Of a DNA stretch of 64,000 nt, positions 51,883 through 62,790 are shown in pieces; position 1 is the first letter of the stretch, and each line of letters opens with the position of its first letter. Source of the stretch: Roseihalotalea indica (GTDB taxonomy: Bacteria > Bacteroidota > Bacteroidia > Cytophagales > Cyclobacteriaceae); the NCBI RefSeq assembly GCF_022458895.1, contig NZ_JAINFL010000002.1, forward strand, positions 744,001-808,000, given 5' to 3'. A program made the translations under genes and the position numbers. The notes under the pieces are model-generated. The model saw only the letters and a list, made by a program, of their open reading frames with translations. It made no database searches and had not been told where the DNA came from.

Positions 51883-51889
51883 TACCACT

Positions 51890-53638
51890 ATGAGAGCACT
51901 GCGTACTATAATTATATCCAAAATCAGGATACTTGGGGCCGTTGCACTAATGTCAGTACCAGCACTGGCCCAGGAAGCAGAAAACCCAACCACCTACTGT
52001 AATCCGCTGGACCTGGATTATACCTATATGATCGTAAACTCCCATAATGATATGTCGTATCGTTCGGGGGCCGATCCGGCGGTGGTTCGCTTTCGAGATG
52101 AATACTACATGTTCGTAACCCGCTCTATGGGCTACTGGCACTCCACTGATCTGACACAGTGGGACTTTATCACTCCCGAGAAATGGTATTTTCAGGGATC
52201 TAACGCTCCCGCAGCGCATAATTATAAAGATTCGGTGCTGTACGTAACGGGCGATCCTTCTGGTGTTATGAGCTTGCTATACACTGACAACCCGAAGAAG
52301 GGCGACTGGAAAGCAGTTCCGGCCATCCTCTGGGATCTGCAAGACCCTGACTTTTTCATAGATGATGATGGGCGAGCTTTCATGTTCTGGGGATCATCCA
52401 ATACATACCCCATCCGGGGATACGAGCTAGACCCTCATCACCGCTTCATTCCGAAGGGCGAGACTGTTGAGCTATTTAACCTGCACGAAGATCAGCACGG
52501 CTGGGAACGCTTCGGCGAAAATCACGATCACCCTACCTTGGGAGGCTATATGGAAGGGGCCTGGCTTACCAAACACCAGGGCAAATACTATATGCAGTAC
52601 GGGGCACCCGGCACCGAGTGGGATACTTATGCTGATGGAGTGTACATGGCTGATTCTCCTTTAGGACCTTACGAATATGCTCCTCATAATCCGGTAAGCT
52701 ACAAACCGAGCGGGTTTATCAATGGGGCAGGGCACGGCAGCACAGTGGAAGGTCCGGCTGGGCAATACTGGCATTTTGGTACTATGGCTATTTCGGTAAA
52801 CTATAAATTTGAGCGGCGACTGGCTATGTTTCCTACATTTTTTGATGACGACGGACTCATGCATACTAACACCTCCTTCGGTGACTACCCTCATTATGCA
52901 CCCACCGATCCGGAGCAGCAAGGTAAGTTTACTGGTTGGATGCTCCTGTCCTACAAGAAACCAGTGACGGCCTCTTCTCAACTGGAAGATTTCTCTCCCA
53001 ACCACGTGGCTGATGAACAAGTAAAAACGTTCTGGGTAGCCGATAGCACTGATGGCGAATCTTCGTTACAGATTGATCTGGAAGAAAAATCCGCTATTCA
53101 GGCTATTCAGGTCAATTATCATGATTATCAGTCGGATATTTACGGACGGCAAGAGGGTATTTATCATCAGTATATCATTGAAGGCTCAGATGATGGACAA
53201 GCCTGGAGTACCATTCTGGATAAAAGTAAAAACCAAGCTGATGTTCCTAACGACTATGTGGAATTGGCTCAACCCGCGCAGGCACGGTATGTGCGCTTTC
53301 GTAGCCTTCACGTGCCTACTCCCCACCTGGCTATCTCTGGGCTTCGCATCTTCGGTAACGGCTCGGGAAAGAAACCGGCCAAAGTGAAACAGTTGGAAGT
53401 AGCTCGAGAAGAAGACCGTCGTAATGTTAAAATTACCTGGAAAGCCCAACCCAACTGCCAAGGATACAATGTGCGCTGGGGTATTGCTCCTGATAAACTG
53501 TACAGCGCCTGGCTGGTATACGGCGAGAATGCCCTAGACCTTCGTAGCCTGAACGTGGGTCAGGAGTACTATTTCTCGGTAGAGGCTTTTAATGAAAATG
53601 GCGTAGGTTCACCCTCAGAAATTATTAAAGCGGAGTAA
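51890..53638 (+). CDS. GH43-like glycoside hydrolase with discoidin and FN3-like domains
   Basis: Exported protein of 582 residues. A signal peptide ends near ALAQE. The catalytic part looks like a five-bladed propeller of the GH43 type: SGADPAVVRF (D62), QDPDFFIDDDG (D152/D154) and YMEGAWLTK (E222). It is followed at 355-485 by a discoidin (F5/8 type C) carbohydrate-binding-like domain (ARYVRFRSLHVPTPHLAISG) and at 490-582 by a fibronectin type III-like domain (VKITWKAQPNCQGYNVRWG). GH43 enzymes mainly remove arabinose or xylose; the substrate here is unknown. It stands alone, away from the SusC/SusD pair. Confidence 0.87.
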   Translation: MRALRTIIISKIRILGAVALMSVPALAQEAENPTTYCNPLDLDYTYMIVNSHNDMSYRSGADPAVVRFRDEYYMFVTRSMGYWHSTDLTQWDFITPEKWYFQGSNAPAAHNYKDSVLYVTGDPSGVMSLLYTDNPKKGDWKAVPAILWDLQDPDFFIDDDGRAFMFWGSSNTYPIRGYELDPHHRFIPKGETVELFNLHEDQHGWERFGENHDHPTLGGYMEGAWLTKHQGKYYMQYGAPGTEWDTYADGVYMADSPLGPYEYAPHNPVSYKPSGFINGAGHGSTVEGPAGQYWHFGTMAISVNYKFERRLAMFPTFFDDDGLMHTNTSFGDYPHYAPTDPEQQGKFTGWMLLSYKKPVTASSQLEDFSPNHVADEQVKTFWVADSTDGESSLQIDLEEKSAIQAIQVNYHDYQSDIYGRQEGIYHQYIIEGSDDGQAWSTILDKSKNQADVPNDYVELAQPAQARYVRFRSLHVPTPHLAISGLRIFGNGSGKKPAKVKQLEVAREEDRRNVKITWKAQPNCQGYNVRWGIAPDKLYSAWLVYGENALDLRSLNVGQEYYFSVEAFNENGVGSPSEIIKAE

Positions 53639-53669
53639 GCAGGCTACGAGTTTTAGGCAGGTCATAACT

Positions 53670-53701
53670 ATTGAAATATCTTGTTAGGCTATTTACCTTT
53701 G
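53670..53701 (+). promoter_or_regulatory. Bacteroidota-type promoter for miaE
   Basis: ATTG (53670-53673) and TACCTTTG (53694-53701) are separated by 20 bases; the second fits TAnnTTTG perfectly and the first differs by one base from TTTG. Transcription would begin near 53708, about 68 bases before the ATG. Confidence 0.48.
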
Positions 53702-53775
53702 TAGCCATTAAATTAATTGACAAATGTTCTGAACGTATTTTGTAGTCTGACATTTGTAATCTGCTATTGACCACC

Positions 53776-54378
53776 ATGATCACCGAAAAAGATACCATCC
53801 TTAAGTTACAATTACCCACTGACCCACGCTGGGTATCGCTGATTGATGAAAATCTGGAAGACGTACTGGTTGACCATGCCTACTGCGAGCAAAAAGCGGC
53901 ATCTTCATGCATTTCGTTAATCGTGCAGTTCCCCGATCGTCAGAAGCTGGTAGATGTGCTGTCGCCTATTGTGGCGGAGGAATGGGAGCACTTTCAGCGG
54001 GTGCTGGAGCAGATTCGTAAGCGAGGCTTTACCATGGGGCGCAAGCGTACTGACGAATACGTGGTGCAACTAAGTAAACACGAACGGAAAGGCGGGCGGA
54101 TTGAACGTCAATTAATGGATAAACTATTGATCAACGCCATGATTGAAGCCCGTAGTTGCGAGCGCTTCAAAATCTTATGGAAAAACCTGTCAGATGAAGA
54201 ATTAAAAGCCTTTTATTATGACCTAATGGCCTCCGAAGCCGGGCATTACGTCACCTTTATCAAGCTGGCTAAGGAATATATGCCCGAAGAGGTGGTAAAA
54301 GCCCGCTGGGCCGAACTTTTAGAAATTGAGGCTAACATCATCCAAAACATGGAGGTGCGTTCCGACCGCATGCACTAA
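53776..54378 (+). CDS. miaE: tRNA 2-methylthio-N6-isopentenyladenosine hydroxylase
   Basis: Di-iron monooxygenase of 200 residues that hydroxylates the modified adenosine 37 of tRNAs reading U-starting codons. Two carboxylate/histidine pairs of a ferritin-like four-helix bundle are visible: EEWEHF and SEAGHYVTF, together with a glutamate in CEQKAASSC and one in EARSCERF. Length and motif spacing match MiaE. The ATG at 53776 is favoured over an in-frame TTG nine bases earlier. A good promoter is 75-106 bases upstream. Confidence 0.92.
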   Translation: MITEKDTILKLQLPTDPRWVSLIDENLEDVLVDHAYCEQKAASSCISLIVQFPDRQKLVDVLSPIVAEEWEHFQRVLEQIRKRGFTMGRKRTDEYVVQLSKHERKGGRIERQLMDKLLINAMIEARSCERFKILWKNLSDEELKAFYYDLMASEAGHYVTFIKLAKEYMPEEVVKARWAELLEIEANIIQNMEVRSDRMH

Positions 54379-54392
54379 GTAGGTTTTAGAAA

Positions 54393-54414
54393 TTGGGCAC
54401 CAAGTTGAGCCCAA
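54393..54414 (+). terminator. Weak hairpin after miaE
   Basis: TTGGGC pairs with GCCCAA around ten bases, with one more A-T pair outside. There is no following T-run, so termination is uncertain. Confidence 0.3.
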
Positions 54415-54615
54415 TATCCAAAACCAAACAACTAATCTCTATTTACTTAATGTAGGGTTACTATCTCTTTTCCCTTCCGTTCTGTCAATTTTTTCATCAT
54501 TTTTGGCGTTTCGATAGGAAAGAGCAGATCCGGGCCGGTATGTGGTTGGTGATTGATTCATAATTTTATATACTGAGAATCAATAGTTTCTGTCCTACTC
54601 ACCTAAAAACAGGAT

Positions 54616-56514
54616 ATGGTGAAACAACGGTGGTTTATTAGCGTAATCGGGTTGGGTACAATGGTGCTAAGCCTCGCTCTTTCCCAGTGCGGATGGGCCC
54701 AGGACACGGTGACGTTGTACTACGATCATGAAGCCCGGATACCTAAAGAGACCTTTCAGGTAGCTGCCAATGACCCTTCGACATTAGAAGGCGACTATAC
54801 CGAATATTTTTTTAACGGCGCGGTTAAAACCAAAGGGACATACCAGCAAAACCAGGCTAACGGTTACTGGGAGTATTTTTACGAAAATGGCCAGCCCAAA
54901 ATGCGGGGGGAGTTGAAAGATGGGAGAAACCAGGGTGTATGGGAGTATTTTTTTGAAAACGGCCGCCTGGAAATGAAAGGTGTAGTGAACGACAGCCTGC
55001 GAGAGGGGCCGTGGACTTTTTATTACGAAAACGGTGCTCTAAAAAGCGAGGGGCCGTTCAGGCAGGGGCAGAAACTAGGGCTCTGGAAAGAATATTACGA
55101 AGAAGGGGCAGTTAAAGTAAAAGCTACCTACCAGGGCGATACAACGCAATACCAGGAATTTTATGCTTCGGGCGATCTTAAACTGGAGGGTGCCGAAGTT
55201 AAAGGATTGCGGCAAGGGTTATGGAAAAACTATTACGAGAACGGCTCATTACGAGCTGAAGGTCGCTACGAGCAGGGAAAACGACAGGATTCCTGGAAGT
55301 TTTATTATCCTAACGGGCAGGTTTCCTCAGTCGGTGATTTTCTAGATGGCTCGTCAGTAGGAAAGTGGACATATTACTACGAAAGCGGTGCCATAAGTGC
55401 CGAAGGAGCCGAGCGCGACGGGGTGCGGGAAGGCTACTGGAAACTCTACCATAGCAATGGCGACTTCAAAGGCGAAGCTGTGTTTAACCACGGCGAAGGT
55501 GCCTACCGGGAGTACTATCCGGGGGGAGCTGTAAAGGTAGAAGGGCAACTTAGCAATGGCATTCATCAGGGCAAGTGGCAGTACTTTTACGAAGATGGCG
55601 CCCTGGAAGGTGAAGCTGCTTTTACCAACGGTAAAGGTACTTACTACGGCTATTACCGGGATGGTACCAAGAAAATGAAGGGCACGGTAGAGAACGGAGA
55701 GCGGATTGGGGTATGGGAGTTGTATCAGCCCGACGGGCAACTGGCCGGTTACTACCAAAGTGTTTATGAAAATGATCAGCCCGTTTTTCAGGCACTGGAT
55801 GGGCCGAACAAGACTGAAGTGAAAGATTCTGCCAAAGTAGAAGTGCGCAACCCCGATTACCTCTATCGTAAGAAGAAAAACCTGCGCTATTTCTCACCAA
55901 AGATCAACGAAATGAAGCGGATGATCCTGGGAGTAAACCCGGTAGCTCTGCTGGTAAACAGGTTGCCGGTCAGTCTGGAATATTATATACAGGAACGGCT
56001 GGGGCACGAACTGGAAGTTGGCGTATTACGCGACCCTTTTTTCACCTTAGATCAGAAGGTGGAACTGGGTCAGCCTTATCAACGGGGCTTTTTCGTTAAC
56101 TTCAAGCAAAAATTTTATCACAACGATACCCGCTCGGGCATGTTCTATTTTGGGCATCAGCTAGGGCTGGATTACCTGTACCATTACGCAAATGTGGCTG
56201 AGGTAGATGGAGATGGAGTAGCCGTACAAAGCCCTCAAACGGCCTTGCTGGCCAAAGAACAGTCTATATCTTATGCTTTGCTTGTGGGCACTCGCCTCAT
56301 GAAAGACCCTGACCTCATTCAGCCAAGAACCGCCAAAGACAGATCCGGGCAGGGACTCACCTTCGATCTGTTTCTGGGAATAGGAGTAGGCTACCGCATC
56401 TTGCACCAGCAGTATGAGTTCAATACCCTGTATAACGAGGCCATGAAGCAACTAGATCAGTCTCATTTTCATATTCCTTTCTACCTAGGCACTACCATTG
56501 GCTACGCGTTTTGA
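54616..56514 (+). CDS. YwqK/MORN-like repeat protein with probable outer-membrane barrel
   Basis: Exported protein of 632 residues. A signal peptide ends near CGWAQ. Fourteen YwqK/MORN-type units of about 23 residues fill residues 60-385, each with a turn like YYENGxLxxEG and a tail such as GxxxGxWxxYY. The remaining 210 residues start with INEMKRMILGVNPVALLVN and RLPVSLEYYIQERLGHELEV, and look like alternating strands of an outer-membrane barrel of DUF3575 type. Such repeats are usually drawn as 'antitoxin component YwqK', but no toxin gene adjoins it. The role is unknown; a surface or periplasmic scaffold is an inference. Confidence 0.82.
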   Translation: MVKQRWFISVIGLGTMVLSLALSQCGWAQDTVTLYYDHEARIPKETFQVAANDPSTLEGDYTEYFFNGAVKTKGTYQQNQANGYWEYFYENGQPKMRGELKDGRNQGVWEYFFENGRLEMKGVVNDSLREGPWTFYYENGALKSEGPFRQGQKLGLWKEYYEEGAVKVKATYQGDTTQYQEFYASGDLKLEGAEVKGLRQGLWKNYYENGSLRAEGRYEQGKRQDSWKFYYPNGQVSSVGDFLDGSSVGKWTYYYESGAISAEGAERDGVREGYWKLYHSNGDFKGEAVFNHGEGAYREYYPGGAVKVEGQLSNGIHQGKWQYFYEDGALEGEAAFTNGKGTYYGYYRDGTKKMKGTVENGERIGVWELYQPDGQLAGYYQSVYENDQPVFQALDGPNKTEVKDSAKVEVRNPDYLYRKKKNLRYFSPKINEMKRMILGVNPVALLVNRLPVSLEYYIQERLGHELEVGVLRDPFFTLDQKVELGQPYQRGFFVNFKQKFYHNDTRSGMFYFGHQLGLDYLYHYANVAEVDGDGVAVQSPQTALLAKEQSISYALLVGTRLMKDPDLIQPRTAKDRSGQGLTFDLFLGIGVGYRILHQQYEFNTLYNEAMKQLDQSHFHIPFYLGTTIGYAF

Positions 56515-56839
56515 AAAGCTGGGTAGGGATAGAAGTTGGAAGTCAGGAAACCGGAGTTATGGCTGGGGACCAGGAGGTTGGCGCATGGAGTTAGACAGAG
56601 AAGAGAGTCTGAAGTCAGGAGCGATGAAGCAATATCACTTGTAATCTAAAAGCGGGCCGCGGCAGCTTGAAACTCTAAATTTTGAATCACACCCCCGTGA
56701 CTCTAAATTAAGTATTCTGAACTCTGAACTTAAGTACTCTCAACAATTAAGCAATTTAATCAGGCGTAGCGCGCAATCAACATCCAGCCATCGAACCACT
56801 CAACAATCATCTTCGTTCATCTAAAGAAACACAACATAT
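56515..56839. other. 325-base gene-free spacer of low complexity
   Basis: The spacer before the CoA-binding gene contains no credible gene. Its first part is purine-rich, with repeated GAAGTCAGGA-like words (56538 and 56614). Its later part holds GACTCTAAATTAAG / AACTCTAAATTT words and an AT-rich motif at 56741-56760 related to the arms around dgcN-dgcA. I see no promoter match good enough to report. Confidence 0.6.
56741..56760 (+). repeat. Loose copy of the dispersed AT-rich motif
   Basis: CAACAATTAAGCAATTTAAT shares the CAATTA..GCAAT framework with 48566-48591. It is a decayed relative at best. Confidence 0.3.
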
Positions 56840-57214
56840 ATGGCAGAGAAAAAGAAAACCGTGATTGTAGGCGCTACACCGAACCCCTCTCGTTACGCAT
56901 ATTTAGCCGCCAACATGCTGACCGACTATGGACACCCTATTATTCCATTAAGTATAAAGCGAGGCACCGTGGCCGGGGTAGATCTACTGGACCTCCGTCA
57001 AAAGCCAGCCCTGGAAGATATAGATACCGTCACTTTATATATTGGTCCGGCTCATCAGGCCGAGTGGTACGATTATCTTTTAAGTCTGCAACCTCAGCGG
57101 TTCATCTTTAACCCGGGTACGGAAAATTCCGAATTTTTTCAATTAATCCGCGAGCAAGAGATTGAAGTGGTGCAGGGATGCACGCTGGTCATGCTTCGAA
57201 CCGGAACTTACTGA
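56840..57214 (+). CDS. CoA-binding (YccU-like) Rossmann-fold protein
   Basis: Cytoplasmic protein of 124 residues. The nucleotide-binding fold begins VIVGATPNPSRYAYLAANML and continues with GHPIIPLSIKRG and a DTVTLYIGP strand, the pattern of CoA-binding proteins of the YccU type. It is small and not fused to an acyl-CoA synthetase. Its function is not known. It precedes gyrB by 141 bases on the same strand. Confidence 0.85.
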   Translation: MAEKKKTVIVGATPNPSRYAYLAANMLTDYGHPIIPLSIKRGTVAGVDLLDLRQKPALEDIDTVTLYIGPAHQAEWYDYLLSLQPQRFIFNPGTENSEFFQLIREQEIEVVQGCTLVMLRTGTY

Positions 57215-57318
57215 TCATCTTTCATCGTTTTTATACTGGCTTTCAGATATTTAAACCGTTAATTAACCGTTTTAGCGGCTTGCCGGTTTTTCAGAGGTTT
57301 TGCTAATAGAAAAACCGC

Positions 57319-57335
57319 AAAATTATCGTAATTTT
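57319..57335. repeat. Seven-base palindrome in the gyrB leader
   Basis: AAAATTA and TAATTTT flank TCG. The right arm overlaps a TAATTTTA that is one base from the -7 consensus. It could influence gyrB transcription, but no fitting upstream TTTG was found at 19-21 bases. Confidence 0.3.
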
Positions 57336-57337
57336 AA

Positions 57338-59332
<1,995 letters not shown>

Positions 59333-59357
59333 CGTTTTATAGAAAAAATATATGGTG

Positions 59358-59387
59358 AAAGGGCTGTCTGTTTCAGATAGCCTTTTT
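59358..59387 (+). terminator. Rho-independent terminator after gyrB
   Basis: GGGCTGTCTG pairs with CAGATAGCCT (with G-T pairs) around a short loop, with flanking A and T runs. It lies about 25 bases past the gyrB stop. Confidence 0.78.
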
Positions 59388-59471
59388 ACTTTCGAGGCGT
59401 ATTATCAATTTTTACAAACCACCACCGCCATCGGTAAGTTAGTTTAACGGATCGTAAATGTATCGCTTTCT

Positions 59472-61586
59472 ATGTTAGTTAAAGATCGAATTTCTTCTTC
59501 CATTGCTACCAGCGAGTTTATCAGTCGGGATCTCAGTTGGCTTAAGTTTAATTATCGAGTATTAGATCAGGCAAAGAAGCCTCAGCGTAATGTTTTTGAG
59601 AAACTAAAATTTCTGGCTATTACTTCTTCCAACCTGGATGAGTTTTTTATGATTCGGGTAGGAAGCTTGTATAATTATATTGATTACGGCAAAGAGCGTA
59701 TTGACTATTCAGGTTTACGGGAGAAGCCTTTCCGTAAAAAACTATTGCAGGAAACCCAGCAGTTCTTTCAGGATCAAAACCAGTATTACATTAAAGAACT
59801 GGTACCGCAATTCGAAAAAAACCACCTCAGCATTGTAAAAGATCTAAATAAGCTACCGGACAAGCATCGTAAACAGATTGAAGAGTATTTCAACGTGACT
59901 ATCTACCCAATGCTCACCCCCATGACCTACGATAGTTACCATGCGTTCCCGACGCTCATGAACAAGCTGCTGGTGTTTGGAGTGGTAACGCGCGATCCGA
60001 AAGACAAGAAAGACAATAAAAAGCTATCCTTCGTCCAGATTCCTCAGAATTTGCCTAGGTTTTATGAGATAGACGAAGATGATCATATCACCTTTGTGCC
60101 CATTGAGGAAATCGTGCGCACTTATGTACACCGCCTGTTCCGGAATATTGACATTCAGGCTATTAATCTGTTCCGCATTACCCGTAATGGTGATTTCACG
60201 CTGGATGAAAGCGATGACCTGGAATCTTCTTTTGTAGAGGAAGTACGAAGAAAACTGAAAACCCGCAAAACTGGGCGCGTGGTGCGCGTAGAAACCGAAA
60301 GTGGCTATAGCAGCTGGATGATGCGCCAACTCATCAACCGCTGGAATATCGATAAAGACAATATTTTTGAGGTGGAACCGGGCGGAATCCTGGATTTTAC
60401 AGCCTTCTGGCAAGTGCTTAAACATGCCGATTTCCGCAACCGTATGCCTCGTACGCATGTTCCGGTCCCTCCAGTGACGTATCCTGAAATGGGGAATGAG
60501 GATATTTTTGAAGTACTGAAGCACCGCGATATTCTGCTGCATCACCCCTACAACGATATTGAGCCGTTGCTGGATTTGATTGAGAAATCAGCTGAAGACC
60601 CTAATGTGCTGGCGATTAAGCTTACGATCTATCGCCTGGCGTCAGAATCACGAATTACCGCCGCCCTGCTCAAAGCGGCGGAAAACGGGAAACACGTCTC
60701 GGTGCTGTTTGAGTTAAAAGCTCGCTTTGATGAAGAGAATAACATGCGGGAGGCGCAGCGGCTACATAAGGCCGGTTGCTTTGTAATTTACGGTGTAAGC
60801 AGCATTAAGACCCACACCAAACTGCTGCTGGTAGTGCGAAAAGAAGGAAAAAAGGTGACTCGCTACGTGCACATGTCGAGCGGTAATTACAATGAGCAAA
60901 CCGCTAAACTATATACGGACTTAGGGTTGCTGAGCACGAATGATGTATATGCTCACGACATTTCCGAATTCTTCAATGTAATTACGGGCCACTCAGCTCC
61001 TACGGATTACCGGTATCTGATTACCGCTCCTCATGGTATGCGGGAACAGTTAATTTCTTTGATCCGCCAGGAAGCCGAAAACGCCAAGAAAGGGCAAGCG
61101 ACTGGCATAGCCATCAAAATAAATTCACTGGAAGATCGGGAAATTATTAATGAATTGTACCATGCCTCGCAGTCAGGAGTGCCTATTAAACTGATTGTGC
61201 GTGGCATCTGCTGTCTGCGGCCAGGCCGAGAAGGGCTGAGCGAAAATATTTCGGTGCTTTCGATTGTCGGAGATTTTCTGGAGCACTCACGCATCTACTA
61301 TTTTCATAATAATGGCGAACCTAAAATATACGGAGGCAGTGCCGATGTGATGGTTCGCAGCTTCGACCGGCGGTTAGAATCGCTGTTTCTGTTTGTGAAT
61401 CCCACGGTTAAAAAACAGGCGATGAATATCCTGGCCTATAACCTGCGCGATAACATGAATACCTATGTAATGCAGGAAGACGGAAGCTATGTGCTGAAAG
61501 AGCGCGGAAAAGAACCAGCATTTAATATTCACAAAGAGTTTTTCCGGGTAACTCGCGAAGAACTGGATAAAGTCAGGCTCTTCTGA
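59472..61586 (+). CDS. ppk1: Polyphosphate kinase 1
   Basis: Polyphosphate kinase of 704 residues that makes inorganic polyphosphate from ATP. The N-terminal domain has FISRDLSWLKFNYRVLDQA and SSNLDEFFMIRVGSL. The phosphorylated histidine candidate is H448 in IKTHTKLLL; the second histidine is in YVHMSSGNYN. The late ENISVLSIVGDFLEHSRIYY block is also typical. The length is that of the family. It has its own leader of about 85 bases after the gyrB terminator. Its final 14 bases overlap the end of the convergent histidine-kinase-like gene. Confidence 0.96.
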   Translation: MLVKDRISSSIATSEFISRDLSWLKFNYRVLDQAKKPQRNVFEKLKFLAITSSNLDEFFMIRVGSLYNYIDYGKERIDYSGLREKPFRKKLLQETQQFFQDQNQYYIKELVPQFEKNHLSIVKDLNKLPDKHRKQIEEYFNVTIYPMLTPMTYDSYHAFPTLMNKLLVFGVVTRDPKDKKDNKKLSFVQIPQNLPRFYEIDEDDHITFVPIEEIVRTYVHRLFRNIDIQAINLFRITRNGDFTLDESDDLESSFVEEVRRKLKTRKTGRVVRVETESGYSSWMMRQLINRWNIDKDNIFEVEPGGILDFTAFWQVLKHADFRNRMPRTHVPVPPVTYPEMGNEDIFEVLKHRDILLHHPYNDIEPLLDLIEKSAEDPNVLAIKLTIYRLASESRITAALLKAAENGKHVSVLFELKARFDEENNMREAQRLHKAGCFVIYGVSSIKTHTKLLLVVRKEGKKVTRYVHMSSGNYNEQTAKLYTDLGLLSTNDVYAHDISEFFNVITGHSAPTDYRYLITAPHGMREQLISLIRQEAENAKKGQATGIAIKINSLEDREIINELYHASQSGVPIKLIVRGICCLRPGREGLSENISVLSIVGDFLEHSRIYYFHNNGEPKIYGGSADVMVRSFDRRLESLFLFVNPTVKKQAMNILAYNLRDNMNTYVMQEDGSYVLKERGKEPAFNIHKEFFRVTREELDKVRLF

Positions 61587-62610
61587 TTTTGTCTAAACCA
61601 TAAGTAGACTGAATTCTGAATTTCGGTAGTTTCAGGCAAAAGATGATGTATCCGGCACCGGATTCAATAGCAATGTCGCCGCCCATTCGCCGTAGGGCAT
61701 AGCGGGAAGCATAGAAGCCCAGACCATGGTCGTCGGGAGAGAAGGTACTTCGGTAAAACATTTTAAATAAGTTATCTATCGTATCCGTGGGCAAAGCCAG
61801 GTCATACTCCTTCAGGTGAATAACATCATAGTCGGGTGTTTCATGATAGGTGACAAAGATTTCGGCTAAGGTATGTGCTTTGGTGGCACGAAAATGATGA
61901 GCACTAGAGATAATTTTCTCAATAGTAGTAGACAACAAGAAAGGGTCAGCGTACACCTGCACCGTATTGGGTAAAGATAAATGAAAATGAGCTTGTATGC
62001 TTTGTTCAGTGCGGGGTTGCTTTTTCTGATAATCTACTAAAAAAGATGATAAGGGGAGAGGTGCCACATCCAGAGAGTGATCATGAATGACGGATACTTC
62101 TAACAGCTTTTCCAGCATGGTCTGCATATTGTTAGCTACCTGGCTTACCTGAGAAAAATAGGTGTCCCCATTTTCTTCTTGTCCGTCTAGCACTGCCACA
62201 TTGCAAATACCCCGAATAGTAGCAATAGGCCCTAAAAAGTTATGGTAAGCTTTATAAAGAAATATCTCAATATCCTGGTTGGCCAGGGTTAGTTCCTGAT
62301 ATAATTGTACCAGGTGCGGAGCATGTTCTTCTCTGGTTTTTTTTCCTGATAAGTTAGCTTCGCTTTCCAATTTTGATATCATTAAGCGTTCTTTACGCAA
62401 TATTTCCTGGTAATTTTTCCGGCAATACATCCAGAGTAAAAGCAGCAGGCTGCCAAACGTGAGCAACGTCAGCCAGAGAATCCAGTGATTGTTTAAAATA
62501 GTGTTTACAGAAATGAGCCAGACGGTTAGAGCTTCATACTGGTAAGTTGATATAAAAATGAAATTTGCCATATAAGACATAAAAAAAGCGACAAAAATAA
62601 TAGTCCTCAT
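61573..62610 (-). CDS. Histidine kinase-like membrane protein with degenerate ATPase domain
   Basis: Membrane protein of 345 residues. Two N-terminal helices (about 1-25 and 40-62) are followed by a coiled coil and a HisKA-like helix with YHNFLGPIATIRG. In the HATPase-like part the G2 box is convincing (HGLGFYASRYALRRMGGDI), and FKMFYR resembles the F box, but the N box (EKIISSAHHFR) lacks the key asparagine and the expected DxGxG is replaced by LKEYDLALP. It may not bind ATP normally. No response regulator gene lies beside it. The gene is convergent with ppk1. Confidence 0.8.
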   Translation of the reverse strand: MRTIIFVAFFMSYMANFIFISTYQYEALTVWLISVNTILNNHWILWLTLLTFGSLLLLLWMYCRKNYQEILRKERLMISKLESEANLSGKKTREEHAPHLVQLYQELTLANQDIEIFLYKAYHNFLGPIATIRGICNVAVLDGQEENGDTYFSQVSQVANNMQTMLEKLLEVSVIHDHSLDVAPLPLSSFLVDYQKKQPRTEQSIQAHFHLSLPNTVQVYADPFLLSTTIEKIISSAHHFRATKAHTLAEIFVTYHETPDYDVIHLKEYDLALPTDTIDNLFKMFYRSTFSPDDHGLGFYASRYALRRMGGDIAIESGAGYIIFCLKLPKFRIQSTYGLDKIRRA

Positions 62611-62790
62611 AGTACTATTTAGAGAATATTTTTTTTACTTAATGCGGCTATTGTCCCTTTCACAGGATTGTAGTAGAGCAAATTTGTGAAACAATAAGAG
62701 GTATTCCTTAAATATTCGCTGAACTGGCGGGGGCACCGGATGTATGAGCGAAAACCCTCGATAAACAAAAACCTATACTACGTTACTTTT

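Noticed and set aside
54616..56514. Toxin-antitoxin reading of the YwqK-repeat protein
   Set aside because: It has a signal peptide, 14 repeats and a barrel-like end, and no partner toxin; the label reflects only the repeat family name.
57298..57336. TTTTG and TAATTTTA as a gyrB promoter
   Set aside because: The 26-base spacing is too long for the Bacteroidota consensus, so I reported only the palindrome.
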